From contig CBDUQI010000060.1 of the NCBI GenBank assembly GCA_965369325.1, positions 1-28,018 of the forward strand: a stretch of 28,018 nucleotides of DNA, read 5' to 3'. The position numbers were made by a program, and so were the translations under genes. The DNA comes from CBDUQI01 sp965369325 (lineage in GTDB: Bacteria; Pseudomonadota; Gammaproteobacteria; Steroidobacterales; JBCBZW01). Positions 1-8,357 of this stretch are shown piece after piece (position 1 is the stretch's first letter; every line of letters starts with the position of its first letter). The notes beneath the pieces were generated by a model. That model had not been told where the DNA came from and did not search any database. It worked only from the letters and a program-made list of their open reading frames with translations.

Positions 1-176
1 GCTTCTCAGTTGTTTATTCGTGGGCCCAGCGATGAAGGTGTCGCGGGCCGCCCACTGGCCTTAGTCTCACCCCAAATATGGGGCATCGATTGATAGGTCG
101 CACTCAATAGAACCAGCCTCCTGAATGGAAGCTAAGGTCTCCTAGCCAATGATAGGCACTTGTGTCGGGAAGAGCC

Positions 177-210
177 CCCTCCGGCCCGGCTGCAGGCGCG
201 CGCCGGAGGG
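177..210. other. GC-rich hairpin downstream of the lipoprotein gene
   Basis: Perfect 9-bp inverted repeat: CCCTCCGGC at 177-185 and GCCGGAGGG at 202-210, with a 16-nt loop. It lies 15 bases beyond the stop codon of the leftward lipoprotein gene and could stop or protect that transcript. There is no clean T tract after it on the minus strand, so it is not a textbook intrinsic terminator. Nothing else recognisable is seen in bases 1-225. Confidence 0.35.
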
Positions 211-225
211 TCGCCGATCTAGGGC

Positions 226-2313
226 TTAGGGCTGGTTCAGTGGCGTGCTCGTGCGATGTACCGCGAAGCACGCGTTGCCCTGATTCAGCCCCTCGGCGTA
301 GCGGGTATAGAACACCCAGGCCTTGTTGTTACCCACCAGCGGCTCCGGCTCAATTTTGACATCGCTGCTAGCCTGGGTCAGGCGCCATTGCTCAGACGAC
401 CCGTCCAGCAGCTCGGTCATCCAGATTTCCGAAGTGTTGGTAAAAAACACATCAATGCCGTCGCCGCAGCGGTTCACTTGGTAGGTGGTGAACAAACGCC
501 CGTCGAACTCGAAGGGCTCGTTGGACACGGCCAGGCACGGATCGGTGAAGGTGCGGGCGGTGGGCGGTTCCCACGCATCCACCGGGGAGTAGATGTCGCC
601 GGTGTCCGGGGCGCGATACAGCATGCTGTTGGTGCCGTTGTTCAGGCTGGAGGCAATATAGCGCCTGCCCTGGAAGATGATCGGGAACTGACCGGTCTTC
701 AGGCTGAAGTCGTTAGTGATGAATTTGGGCTGCGGGATCGCGTCGGAGACATCCAGTTGCACGATCTGAATGTTGTCGCTGGCATCACGGGCACCGTAGA
801 TGATAATTGGCTCATCCCATGACCAGCGCGGGAAGGTGAGGTCCATCGGCGCCCATTGCGTGGACGGACGCTCCTGGCGCTCCACCACAATCTCGTTGGT
901 GGGGTCGTCGATATCGATGTAGCGCAGCTCCACCCACTCGGCGTTACTGGGCGTCAGGTCGGAGCCGTGGCTTTTGATCCAGTACACCCATACTTTGTCT
1001 GTACCCGGCGCCTGACTGGGATAGATGGCGCGGCGTTCAACGTCGGACAGCCCGCCGATCAGGGTCACATCGCCACTGGTGGGACTGGTCGGTTGCACCA
1101 TCACAAATTGGGGGTCGTTGTTGCCGCCTACGTACAGCGGGCCGGCGGAGTTCAGGCCGTGGTGCGCGCGCGCTGGCAGGTTGCTCTCGAAGCCTGCGAA
1201 ACCGCGGCAGTCAGGCGGAATAAGGTCGCCGGTTTCCTGATCGATACCACAGTGCCACATTTGCACCACTTCGCGGCCGTTGTCGATCCGCCCGAGGGGC
1301 TCGAACCAAGTCATGTACTGGTTGTCGCGGGTGAATTCGGGGTTGCCGTAGCAGGTGTTCGGATCGCCCATCTGTTGGTCATCCAGCACGAAGGGCGCTT
1401 GGGAGACCAGCGAGATGTCGATGCTCTCGGTGCTTTGCTCGCCAAACTCATCGGTGGCAATGGCCGTAATGGTGTAGCTATCTTCATCCGGCTCGCGCCA
1501 CAGCAGTTCGAAAGGCTCTGTGTCGGTGGCGCCGATAAAGTCGCCGTTGGCGTAGAAGCTCACCTCACTAAGGTTGCCCTCGACATCGGCCGCATCGGCC
1601 GCCACCATGATGTCGGTGGGGCCCACGTATACATCATCCGGATTGAAGCCTTTCAGGGCGACGTTAGGGGCGGTGTTTACCATGACGTCAATCGACTGGG
1701 CGGCTGAGATGGTGGTGTTGCCCTGATCGTCGGTGGCGATCGCGGTTAACGCATAGTTGCCCGCGCCGGCATCCCAGCTGATCGAGTAGGGCGCGGTCGT
1801 GTCGGTGCCAACGGAGATCCCATTTACGAAGAACTCGACTTTGCTCACTAGACCGTCGCTGTCATTCGCGTTGGCCTGAATGCTGGCGGTGGGTGAGGCG
1901 GCAAGTGTATCGCCGTCTAACGGATCGGTGAGCGTGACGGTGGGCGGCACCATGACCTCGGGCTCTGGATCAGGCTCTGGATCAGGCGCTGGGTCAGGAC
2001 CCGGTGCCGGGGCTGGATCGGGGTCTGGCGCTGGTGCGGGGTCCGGATCGGGTGCTGGTGCAGGTGCGGGATCAGGCGCGGGCGCTGGATCTGGGACGGG
2101 GCCTGGGTCGGGTGTCGGGTTTGGTGCGGGATCAGGGGGAGCATCTGCACCCGGTGTGCCGCCGGTGGGCACCTCGTCAATGCCCTCGCCAGTGTCGTCG
2201 CTACTGCCGCCGCAACCGGCCAGCACCAGGGTTGCGAGCACCAACAGTGTAAGACGAGCAAGATTCCGAAAGACAATCGCACCGCGCTGGTGCTGCGTAC
2301 AAGGCAGTAACAT
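226..2313 (-). CDS. Lipoprotein with Pro/Asp linker, two Ig-like domains and propeller-like C-terminus
   Basis: Predicted surface or periplasmic lipoprotein of about 695 residues, function unknown. The N-terminus has a hydrophobic stretch ending in the lipobox LAGC, so the Cys near residue 34 would be lipidated. A low-complexity Pro/Asp/Ala linker follows, then two Ig-like repeats of the Big_7 kind, each with a VEFFVNG or VSFYANG core and an AIATD ending. The C-terminal ~390 residues are rich in W/Y/D, look like a beta-propeller, and contain six cysteines that could form disulfides. An ATG at 2325 is also in frame, but its AGGA directly abuts it; the same AGGA lies 12 bases before the ATG at 2313, which I prefer. 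The gene stands alone, divergent from the BCCT gene. Ig plus propeller suggests carbohydrate or protein binding, but no catalytic motif is recognised. Confidence 0.8.
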   Translation of the reverse strand: MLLPCTQHQRGAIVFRNLARLTLLVLATLVLAGCGGSSDDTGEGIDEVPTGGTPGADAPPDPAPNPTPDPGPVPDPAPAPDPAPAPAPDPDPAPAPDPDPAPAPGPDPAPDPEPDPEPEVMVPPTVTLTDPLDGDTLAASPTASIQANANDSDGLVSKVEFFVNGISVGTDTTAPYSISWDAGAGNYALTAIATDDQGNTTISAAQSIDVMVNTAPNVALKGFNPDDVYVGPTDIMVAADAADVEGNLSEVSFYANGDFIGATDTEPFELLWREPDEDSYTITAIATDEFGEQSTESIDISLVSQAPFVLDDQQMGDPNTCYGNPEFTRDNQYMTWFEPLGRIDNGREVVQMWHCGIDQETGDLIPPDCRGFAGFESNLPARAHHGLNSAGPLYVGGNNDPQFVMVQPTSPTSGDVTLIGGLSDVERRAIYPSQAPGTDKVWVYWIKSHGSDLTPSNAEWVELRYIDIDDPTNEIVVERQERPSTQWAPMDLTFPRWSWDEPIIIYGARDASDNIQIVQLDVSDAIPQPKFITNDFSLKTGQFPIIFQGRRYIASSLNNGTNSMLYRAPDTGDIYSPVDAWEPPTARTFTDPCLAVSNEPFEFDGRLFTTYQVNRCGDGIDVFFTNTSEIWMTELLDGSSEQWRLTQASSDVKIEPEPLVGNNKAWVFYTRYAEGLNQGNACFAVHRTSTPLNQP
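1957..2139 (-). repeat. Low-complexity Pro/Asp/Ala coding repeat (linker)
   Basis: About 60 residues made almost only of Pro, Asp, Ala and a few Glu/Gly/Asn in dipeptide steps (PDPAPAP-type), encoded by an irregular GC-rich hexanucleotide-like tract. It joins the lipid anchor to the Ig-like domains and probably acts as an extended spacer across the envelope. Such tracts are prone to length change by slippage. Confidence 0.85.
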
Positions 2314-2325
2314 CCGTGTTTGCAT

Positions 2326-2716
2326 TCCTATACATGGGTGTCAACGTATCGGTTGCAGTCTCGTCTGTGCGTGCCTCGCACTTGCGTGATTGCCCCGGTC
2401 CCAGCGCCTTGCTTGACTGGCGCGATGAGGGATTCTCCGCCTTCCGTTGTGCGGTACTCCGACCTGCATCACAAAAGCGTGTCGGCGATGCGGTAAGCGG
2501 TCGCATTGCGCGCGCTATGTCGTATCCCGACCCCATCACGCCAGCTTCCGGCGCCCACTGACCTCTGCGCCTGTGGCGATTCGGTTAGACTGTGCCGTTT
2601 GCGGGCGCCTTGCGCGGGCTCGCGTCGTGCTTAATCTGCTCGACGCACTGTGATGCCGTTCGGCGGATAAAAGCAGCGACAAAAACGTTGCGATACAACA
2701 TAAGGGGTGGGGAATC
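2326..2716. other. Divergent intergenic region, no gene seen
   Basis: About 390 bases between the leftward lipoprotein gene and the rightward BCCT gene. It must hold promoters for both. I see no convincing -35/-10 pair, no strong inverted repeat and no RNA gene. The open frames here have no SD and no family resemblance. The right end carries an AAGGGG Shine-Dalgarno-like run for the BCCT gene. Confidence 0.5.
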
Positions 2717-4318
2717 GTGTCCAGTCAGAAGAGCGCCGACACAGTGCGGCCACGGCACGGCTATCGGGTAGGTCAGGACAATGTGCAGGCGTTTGGGCTG
2801 GATGTGCATAACCCAGTGTTTGTGATCGCCGCTGCTGTTGTGGTGGTGTTCGTGGCGTTCACGCTTGCGCTGCCAGAGCAGGCGGCCGCCGTGTTTGGCT
2901 CTCTTCGTCCCTGGCTCACTACCAAGCTGGATTGGGTGTTTGTGGGCGCGACCAATTTTTTCGTGCTGTTTTGTCTGGCGCTGATTATCTCGCCCTGGGG
3001 CCGTGTGCGTCTCGGCGGCCCGGATGCGCGCCCGGAGTATTCCTATCCAAGCTGGTTCGCGATGTTGTTCGCGGCGGGCATGGGCATCGGTGTCATGTTC
3101 TATGGCGTGTTCGAGCCCGTGCAGCACACGCTGGCGCCACCGTTGGGTTACGACCCCAATGACATCGAGATGGCGCGAGAAATTGGCATGGCCGCGACGC
3201 TCAACCACTGGGCCCTGCATCCCTGGGCGATTTATGCGGTGGTTGGCCTGGCGATCTCCATCTTTTGCTACAACAAAGGGCTGCCGCTCACCATCCGCTC
3301 GGCATTCTATCCCCTGCTCGGAAAACACACCTGGGGCTGGCCCGGACACGTGATCGATATTCTAGCGGTGTTTGCGACAGTGTTCGGGCTGGCGACCAGC
3401 CTGGGCTATGGCGCACAGCAGGCCAGCGCAGGCCTCACGTATTTGTTCGACTTGCCGGAAGGCGCCGGTATTAACGTGATGCTGATTTGTGCGGTGACTG
3501 CGGTCGCATTGTTCTCGGTGATGCGCGGTCTGGATGGCGGCGTAAAACTGTTGAGCGAGATCAATATGGTGATGGCGCTATTGCTGTTCTTGTTTGTGCT
3601 GTTGATGGGCGCGAGCGGCGATCTGTTGTTGGCCACTGCCGGTAACGCCGTGGATTACATCAAACACCTGCCCGCGCTGAGTAACTGGATCGGCCGAGAG
3701 GACACGGATTACTTTCATGGCTGGACCACGTTTTACTGGTCCTGGTGGATTGCATGGTCCCCGTTCGTCGGCATGTTCATTGCGCGCGTCAGCAAGGGCA
3801 GGACGGTGCGCGAGTTTCTAGCGTGCGCCCTGCTGGCACCCTCGCTGGTGTGCATTGCGTGGATGACCGTATTCGGTGGCTCGGCGACCGATCAGTATCT
3901 GAGCCAGGGCTACACCGGCGTCACCGACGTGGTGACGGCGTTCAAGCCGGAACTTGCGATGTTCAAGTTTCTTGAGGTGCTGCCGTTTGCCAAGCTCACC
4001 TCAATCGTCGCGATCGTTTTGGTGCTGGTGTTTTTCATCACCTCAATGGACTCGGGCTCGCTGGTGCTCGATACCATTACGGCGGGCGGCAAAGTAGAAG
4101 GACCAATGATTCAGCGGATCTTCTGGTGCACCTTCTCTGGCCTGGTCGCCATCGCGTTGTTGTTGGGTGGCGGGCTGGCCTCGCTGCAGGCGGCGTCGCT
4201 GGCTAGCGGTTTTCCGTTTTGCCTCATCATTGTGGTGATGTGCTTCAGCATTCTGAAAGGGTTGCGCAGCGAGTATCAGCGGATGTCCGATCACAACGCG
4301 GACAAGCCCGTCGGCTGA
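2717..4318 (+). CDS. BCCT family transporter (betaine/carnitine/choline/DMSP type)
   Basis: Secondary transporter for quaternary ammonium or sulfonium compounds, 533 residues with about 12 membrane segments, in the inner membrane. The glycine-rich TM3 motif GMGIG is at residues 121-125, as in sodium-coupled members such as BetP. The TM8 signature WTTFYWSWWIAWSPF at 336-350 keeps the aromatic box tryptophans (W343, W344, W347) that hold the onium group. The N-terminal tail is short, and the C-terminus lacks the long osmosensing extension of BetP, so a nutritional role is as likely as an osmotic one. Start is GTG with AAGGGG about 10 bases upstream. Substrate cannot be told from sequence; the nearby dmdA and dimethylglycine-dehydrogenase-like genes make DMSP or glycine betaine good candidates. 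It ends 18 bases from the converging ABC permease gene, and a T run (4321-4326) follows the stop. Confidence 0.93.
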   Translation: MSSQKSADTVRPRHGYRVGQDNVQAFGLDVHNPVFVIAAAVVVVFVAFTLALPEQAAAVFGSLRPWLTTKLDWVFVGATNFFVLFCLALIISPWGRVRLGGPDARPEYSYPSWFAMLFAAGMGIGVMFYGVFEPVQHTLAPPLGYDPNDIEMAREIGMAATLNHWALHPWAIYAVVGLAISIFCYNKGLPLTIRSAFYPLLGKHTWGWPGHVIDILAVFATVFGLATSLGYGAQQASAGLTYLFDLPEGAGINVMLICAVTAVALFSVMRGLDGGVKLLSEINMVMALLLFLFVLLMGASGDLLLATAGNAVDYIKHLPALSNWIGREDTDYFHGWTTFYWSWWIAWSPFVGMFIARVSKGRTVREFLACALLAPSLVCIAWMTVFGGSATDQYLSQGYTGVTDVVTAFKPELAMFKFLEVLPFAKLTSIVAIVLVLVFFITSMDSGSLVLDTITAGGKVEGPMIQRIFWCTFSGLVAIALLLGGGLASLQAASLASGFPFCLIIVVMCFSILKGLRSEYQRMSDHNADKPVG

Positions 4319-4336
4319 GACTTTTTCAACACGCTG

Positions 4337-5434
4337 CTAGTCCAGGCGCTTGCGAAACCGCAGAGTGGCCATAAGCAGTGTGGCACCTGCGAACGCGGCC
4401 AACGCGTAAATTTCCGGCATCAGCTCGTGCAGCTGCGCACCGCGCAGCATGATGCCACGAATCAGTCGCAGAAAATGCGTTAGCGGCAGGATCTCGGCGA
4501 TCTGCTGGGCCAGCCTTGGCATCCCGTCGAACGGGAACATAAAACCCGATAGCAGGATGGATGGGAGGAAGACGAAAAACGCCATCTGCATCGCCTGAAA
4601 CTGCGTTTTGGCGACGGTTGAAATCAGCAAGCCTAACGTGAGGTTGGCAAGGATAAACACGCCCGCCGCCAGATAAATCTGCCGCATGTCGCCGACAATA
4701 GGAACGTCGAACAGTATCTGCGAGGTGAGTAACACCAACGTAAGCTGAATAAAACCAATCACCACGTACGGAATAAGTTTGCCGATCATCAGCCCGGCGG
4801 TGCTCACAGGGGTGACGATGAGCAGTTCCAGATTGCCGCGCTCGCGCTCGCGCACAATGGCTACGGAGGTGAACAGCACCATGGTCATCGTGAGGATAAC
4901 GCCCGCCAATCCAGGCACCACGTTCACCGCCGAGCGCCGCTCTGGATTGTAATAGTTGCGTACCTCGATCAACGGTTGCTTTGCCAGTGCGGGTTGCGTG
5001 TCGAAGCGCACCGGTGTATTGGTTAGTTGCTGGATTACGCCGACCAGCGTCGGGTCGGAGCCGTCCACCAGCAGGTGCACCGCGGCACCTGCGCCGTCGA
5101 TCACGCGCCGATCAAAATCATGTGCAATGAGTACCGCGGCGGACACCTCGCCCGTGCGCAGCGCATTCTCCAGCGCCTGCTCGCTGTCTGCTGCATGCAC
5201 CAGATCGATCACTTGCGTTGCCCCAAGGTCGGCGACAAACTGACGGGACAGATGCGTGTTTGCCTGGTCCAGCACGGCGGCGCGCAAATGCCGCACATCC
5301 GTGTTGATCGCATAGCCGAACAGCACCAGTTGCATCAGCGGCATGCCGACGATTAACGCGATGGTCATACGGTCGCGCATCAGTTGCAGTACTTCTTTGG
5401 AGATGATGGCGCCGATGCGGGTTAGTGCGTTCAT
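4337..5434 (-). CDS. ABC-2 type permease (YbhR/YbhS/YhhJ-like)
   Basis: Inner-membrane subunit of an ABC exporter, 365 residues. Architecture is that of ABC2_membrane_3 proteins: one N-terminal TM helix (about residues 25-47, preceded by a KEVLQLMRDR amphipathic segment), a large periplasmic domain (to about 170), then five C-terminal TM helices. The conserved REREKG-like coupling motif appears as RERERGNLELL after the second TM helix. It overlaps the ATPase gene by 4 bases (5431-5434) and is last in the operon. E. coli has two permeases (YbhS, YbhR); only one is here, implying a homodimer. Likely exports toxic compounds or antibiotics; substrate unknown. Confidence 0.9.
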   Translation of the reverse strand: MNALTRIGAIISKEVLQLMRDRMTIALIVGMPLMQLVLFGYAINTDVRHLRAAVLDQANTHLSRQFVADLGATQVIDLVHAADSEQALENALRTGEVSAAVLIAHDFDRRVIDGAGAAVHLLVDGSDPTLVGVIQQLTNTPVRFDTQPALAKQPLIEVRNYYNPERRSAVNVVPGLAGVILTMTMVLFTSVAIVRERERGNLELLIVTPVSTAGLMIGKLIPYVVIGFIQLTLVLLTSQILFDVPIVGDMRQIYLAAGVFILANLTLGLLISTVAKTQFQAMQMAFFVFLPSILLSGFMFPFDGMPRLAQQIAEILPLTHFLRLIRGIMLRGAQLHELMPEIYALAAFAGATLLMATLRFRKRLD

Positions 5435-6366
5435 GCCGGCGTCTCGCTGCGCTGAGTAACGGCCACGAACACATCCTCAAGGCTGGGCTGGACGCTGCGA
5501 ATCTGAGCCGATGGGGCGGTCTGTCCAATCCAGGCGCCCACCTGTTCAACCGGCTGTGGCACATGTTTGTCCACCAGCACCCGCAGTCGCCGGCCTAACT
5601 GTGTAATGCTGAAGACCTGCGCGATGGCGTGCAGTGCCGTGCGCACCCGGTCAGCGTCTTCGGTGGTGATCTCCACCACGTTTACACTTAAGCTGTTCTC
5701 CAATGTTTGTGGTGTACCATCCGCCACCTTAACGCCGCGATCCAGGATGGCCAGGCGGTGGCAGCGCTCTGCCTCATCCATGTAGTGCGTGGAAACAAGG
5801 ATCGTGGTGCCCTGTTCGGTCAGCTCAAACAAGGCCTCCCAGAAGTCACGTCGCGACTTGGGGTCGACTGCGCTGGTGGGCTCGTCCAGGAATAGCAGTT
5901 GTGGTTGGTGCAGTGTCGCGGCGGCCAGCGCTAGGCGTTGTTTTTGTCCACCGCTCATGGTGCCCGCGCGCTGGCGCGCCTGGTCGGTCAGCCAAAAACG
6001 TTCCAGCAGATGTTGCACGCGCTTGCGCCGCTTCGCGGCGGGCAGCGCGTAGATGCGGGCGATGAAGTTCAGGTTCTCTGCGACGGATAGATCGCCATAG
6101 AGCGAGAACTTTTGGGTCATGTAGCCGATCTGCCGTTTGATCGCCTCGGCATTGCGGTCAAGCTCCATGCCGAGCACATGACCGCCGCCTGCGGTGGGTT
6201 GCAGCAGGCCGCACAACATGCGGATGGTGGTGGATTTACCTGATCCGTTGGGCCCCAGGAAGCCGTAAATCTCGCCACGCGGCACGGTCAGGTCTAGATT
6301 GTTGACCGCGCGCAGGGCGCCAAAGTCACGCGTGAGGCCGCGCGCCTCAATCACCGGCTGACTCAT
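5431..6366 (-). CDS. ABC transporter ATP-binding protein (YbhF-like, single ATPase domain)
   Basis: Cytoplasmic ATPase that powers the neighbouring ABC-2 permease, 311 residues. Walker A GPNGSGKST lies near residue 40, signature MSGGQKQRLALA near 140, Walker B LLFLDEPTSAVDP near 160 and H-loop VSTHYMDEAE near 195. The DUF4162-like C-terminal region ends in SLEDVFVAVT, usual for this family. E. coli YbhF is about twice as long with two ATPase domains; this one has one, so it should act as a homodimer. It overlaps both flanking genes by 4 bases (ATGA), so translation is probably coupled. Confidence 0.93.
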   Translation of the reverse strand: MSQPVIEARGLTRDFGALRAVNNLDLTVPRGEIYGFLGPNGSGKSTTIRMLCGLLQPTAGGGHVLGMELDRNAEAIKRQIGYMTQKFSLYGDLSVAENLNFIARIYALPAAKRRKRVQHLLERFWLTDQARQRAGTMSGGQKQRLALAAATLHQPQLLFLDEPTSAVDPKSRRDFWEALFELTEQGTTILVSTHYMDEAERCHRLAILDRGVKVADGTPQTLENSLSVNVVEITTEDADRVRTALHAIAQVFSITQLGRRLRVLVDKHVPQPVEQVGAWIGQTAPSAQIRSVQPSLEDVFVAVTQRSETPA

Positions 6367-7313
6367 TGGCCCGGGAACTGCGCGGTGACCGCCAGCCCGT
6401 CCGGCAATCGATGCTCGCCCTCGGGCAGGCGGATTTCCGCGATGTAGCTCAGGCGACCGCGATCGCGTTCGTTCAGCGCAAAATAGGGGGTGAAAGCGGC
6501 CTCGTTGGCAATCCGCTGCACGGTGCCGCGCAATGCTTCGCTGCGCCCGTCCAACATGACATCGGCGGCACTGCCCACCGCGACCTGCAGGCGAATCTGC
6601 GTCGGCACAAAAACGCGCGCGTATGGCTGTGCCTCGTTTAGCAGTACCGCCACGATCTGTCCGCGTGCCGGCTGTTCTCCCACCTCGAACGGCAGGCTGT
6701 CGACGGTGCCGTCCGCCGGCGCCCGCACCAACAGGCGATCCAGATCAAGCTCGTTGGCGTGCAGTTGCGCTTGCGCCAGCGCGACGGCTTGCACCGCCTG
6801 GGCAATCTGCTCGTTGCGCGTGCCGGCTTTTAGCTCCGCCAACCGGGCTTTGCTGGCGTCCATCTCGGCCTGCGCCCGGTCGAGCGCGGCCTTGGCATCA
6901 TCCAGTTGTCCCTCCGGCGCCAGGCCGCGATTGAGCACGTCCTGGATGCGCTTAAGTTCGGTCTTGCGATAATCCAGCTCGCGCCGCGCGCCGCTTTGCC
7001 GGGCCTGCTCGGCCGCGATCGTCTCATCCCGCGGGCCGCGCAACAGTTCATCGCGCCGCGCCTCGGACTGTGCCAGCTGGGCCTGCAGTTGTTGTCGCAC
7101 TGCCAGCAAGCGCGCCGGGTTAATCTGCACCAGGCTTTGCCCGGCCCTTACCTGCTCGCCCTCCGCTACCAGGATCTCGGTGATCGGCTCCGAGCGGTCG
7201 GCGGTGAGTTCGATACGCTCAGACTCCAGCAAGCCGACGGCCTGCACCGGCGGCTCCTGCGCCTGGCAGGCGCTCAGCAGCAGCGCGGCACAACACAACA
7301 GGCGTATGTTCAT
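6363..7313 (-). CDS. HlyD/YbhG-type membrane fusion lipoprotein
   Basis: Periplasmic adaptor linking the ABC exporter to the outer membrane, 316 residues. The N-terminus is a lipoprotein signal with lipobox LSAC (Cys at residue 16). A biotinyl-lipoyl-like half motif (ILVAEGEQVRAGQSLVQI) follows, then a long alpha-helical hairpin rich in Ala, Gln, Glu and Arg (about 70-190), the second lipoyl half (LLVRAPADGTVDSLPFEVGE) and a beta-barrel region. This matches YbhG/HlyD_D23 proteins. Many relatives have a TM anchor; here a lipid anchor is predicted. It overlaps the TetR gene by 4 bases and the ATPase gene by 4. Confidence 0.9.
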   Translation of the reverse strand: MNIRLLCCAALLLSACQAQEPPVQAVGLLESERIELTADRSEPITEILVAEGEQVRAGQSLVQINPARLLAVRQQLQAQLAQSEARRDELLRGPRDETIAAEQARQSGARRELDYRKTELKRIQDVLNRGLAPEGQLDDAKAALDRAQAEMDASKARLAELKAGTRNEQIAQAVQAVALAQAQLHANELDLDRLLVRAPADGTVDSLPFEVGEQPARGQIVAVLLNEAQPYARVFVPTQIRLQVAVGSAADVMLDGRSEALRGTVQRIANEAAFTPYFALNERDRGRLSYIAEIRLPEGEHRLPDGLAVTAQFPGQ

Positions 7314-7942
7314 CGGGGTAATGCTCCTTCCAGAAATAACCGGCTCACATGGGTGGATAAATCCTGCGACTCCAGCGCGATGCCGGATTGCTCCAACAGC
7401 TGGTTGGCCAGTGGTAGCGCCAGCACCGGAAACACCAGCATCCCGATGAGCGAGACGGTGGTGAGGACAGGGTTTAGGTCCTCGCGCAGCTCGCCGGAGT
7501 GGATCTGCGACTGCAGCTTGGTGAACAGCGTTTGTCGCATACGAGTGCCTAGTTGGGTCGCGAATTCGGCCCGAAACGCCGGATCGCCAAACAGTACCTC
7601 ACGGATCATGAAGCGTGGCCACCACGGGTTGGCGACTAACAGGTGTGAGTACTCCTCGATAAAGCTGGCGATGGCCACATCGGCCGACGTGTGGCTCAGC
7701 CGCTCGATCATCCCGCCGAGGGTCTGCTCCACCATGGCCAGGTACAGCCCGCGCTTGTTACCAAAGTAGTAACTGATCATCGCCGCATTTACCCCAGCTT
7801 TCTCGGCGATCCGTTTGGTCGATACGGCGCTGATTTCGGCAGCCCCGAAGAGCTCCTGCGCCGCTTGCAGGAGCTGATCCTTTACGTGATCGCCGCCAGT
7901 CGAACCTGCAGGTCTGCCCGGTCCTGAGCGCTTGTTTGCCAT
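7310..7942 (-). CDS. TetR family regulator (CecR/YbiH-like)
   Basis: DNA-binding repressor, 210 residues, first gene of the export operon. The N-terminal helix-turn-helix shows the TetR pattern, with STKRIAEKAGVNAAMISYYFGNKRGLY around residues 41-67 (shown here in two parts: STKRIAEKAG and VNAAMISYYFGNKRGLY). The C-terminal helical domain should bind an inducer. Gene order (regulator, adaptor, ATPase, permease) matches E. coli cecR-ybhGFSR. The ATG at 7942 follows a perfect palindrome centred about 35 bases upstream, so autorepression of the operon is very likely. The inducing ligand is not known. Confidence 0.9.
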   Translation of the reverse strand: MANKRSGPGRPAGSTGGDHVKDQLLQAAQELFGAAEISAVSTKRIAEKAGVNAAMISYYFGNKRGLYLAMVEQTLGGMIERLSHTSADVAIASFIEEYSHLLVANPWWPRFMIREVLFGDPAFRAEFATQLGTRMRQTLFTKLQSQIHSGELREDLNPVLTTVSLIGMLVFPVLALPLANQLLEQSGIALESQDLSTHVSRLFLEGALPR

Positions 7943-7957
7943 AAGTCAGCTTCGCTG

Positions 7958-7995
7958 TGAATTAATTTAATTAATCGTATAATTAAATTAATTCA
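7958..7995. promoter_or_regulatory. Probable TetR-type operator: 38-bp inverted repeat with perfect 16-bp arms
   Basis: The arms are 7958-7973 (TGAATTAATTTAATTA) and its exact reverse complement at 7980-7995, separated by the 6-base spacer ATCGTA. The site is entirely AT-rich in a GC-rich window and lies 16 bases upstream of the TetR start codon. Its symmetry and position are those of an autoregulatory operator. It is longer than most TetR operators, so it may hold two repressor dimers. Confidence 0.8.
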
Positions 7996-8002
7996 ATAGC
8001 AA
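7974..8002 (-). promoter_or_regulatory. Candidate sigma-70 promoter for the TetR-ABC export operon
   Basis: Reading leftward: -35 TTGCTA (8002-7997), 17-base spacer, -10 TACGAT (7979-7974). The -10 coincides exactly with the spacer of the palindrome, so a bound repressor would cover it. The predicted start of transcription near 7967 gives a leader of about 25 bases. The assignment is by eye. Confidence 0.5.
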
Positions 8003-8327
8003 CTACAAGCAACACCGAGGCTCAAGGCGGCGCCTACGGCGGCACCTGCCGGCATTTGGCAGGCCGCTACATCCGGTCAGGCTCCCAGCAGAATGAGGGA
8101 GGGGCCCAGCGGTTTGAACACCCGGGCGACGAGTATCGATATCGCCGCAAACACTATCCAGCCCAGCGTAGCCGACCGGACCTATGATCGTCTCAGTGTC
8201 GTACAAGTTGCGGCCGTGCTGATCTTCGAGACGGCACGAGGCTGCGCTGCGATTGCCGCTGTACGACGTGCTGCCAGCCCAGCGCGACACGCCGCCTCCC
8301 CGGTACCCACAATTAATCGGATTGGCG
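8003..8327. other. Intergenic region between the export operon and the methyltransferase gene
   Basis: About 325 bases without a supported gene. It contains a small hairpin (CCTGCC 8045-8050 with GGCAGG 8058-8063). One short minus-strand frame (8077-8181) reads like the hydrophobic end of a membrane protein but has no start or upstream continuation in frame. Confidence 0.4.
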
Positions 8328-8357
8328 TTTACAACCCCGCTTGGCCAGGGCTATTGT
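8328..8357 (+). promoter_or_regulatory. Candidate promoter for the MttB-like/dehydrogenase pair
   Basis: -35 TTTACA (8328-8333), 18-base spacer, -10 TATTGT (8352-8357). Transcription would begin near 8364, leaving a leader of about 110 bases before the preferred start codon at 8474. Found by eye; both boxes differ from consensus in one or two places. Confidence 0.4.

Noticed and set aside
256..1707. Long plus-strand open frames (256-822 and 856-1707)
   Set aside because: They lie opposite the lipoprotein gene, have no SD or family resemblance, and their composition is that of an antisense frame in GC-rich DNA.
1957..2139. CRISPR-like or tandem repeat array
   Set aside because: The repetition is irregular, lies in frame inside a lipoprotein and encodes a Pro/Asp linker; no spacers are present.
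2585..3349. Minus-strand frame of 254 codons
   Set aside because: Antisense to the start of the clear BCCT gene; rich in His, Arg and Gln with no recognisable domain.
4305..4326. Terminator after the BCCT gene (AGCC/GGCT stem and T run)
   Set aside because: The stem is only 4 bp and overlaps the stop codon; too weak to list.
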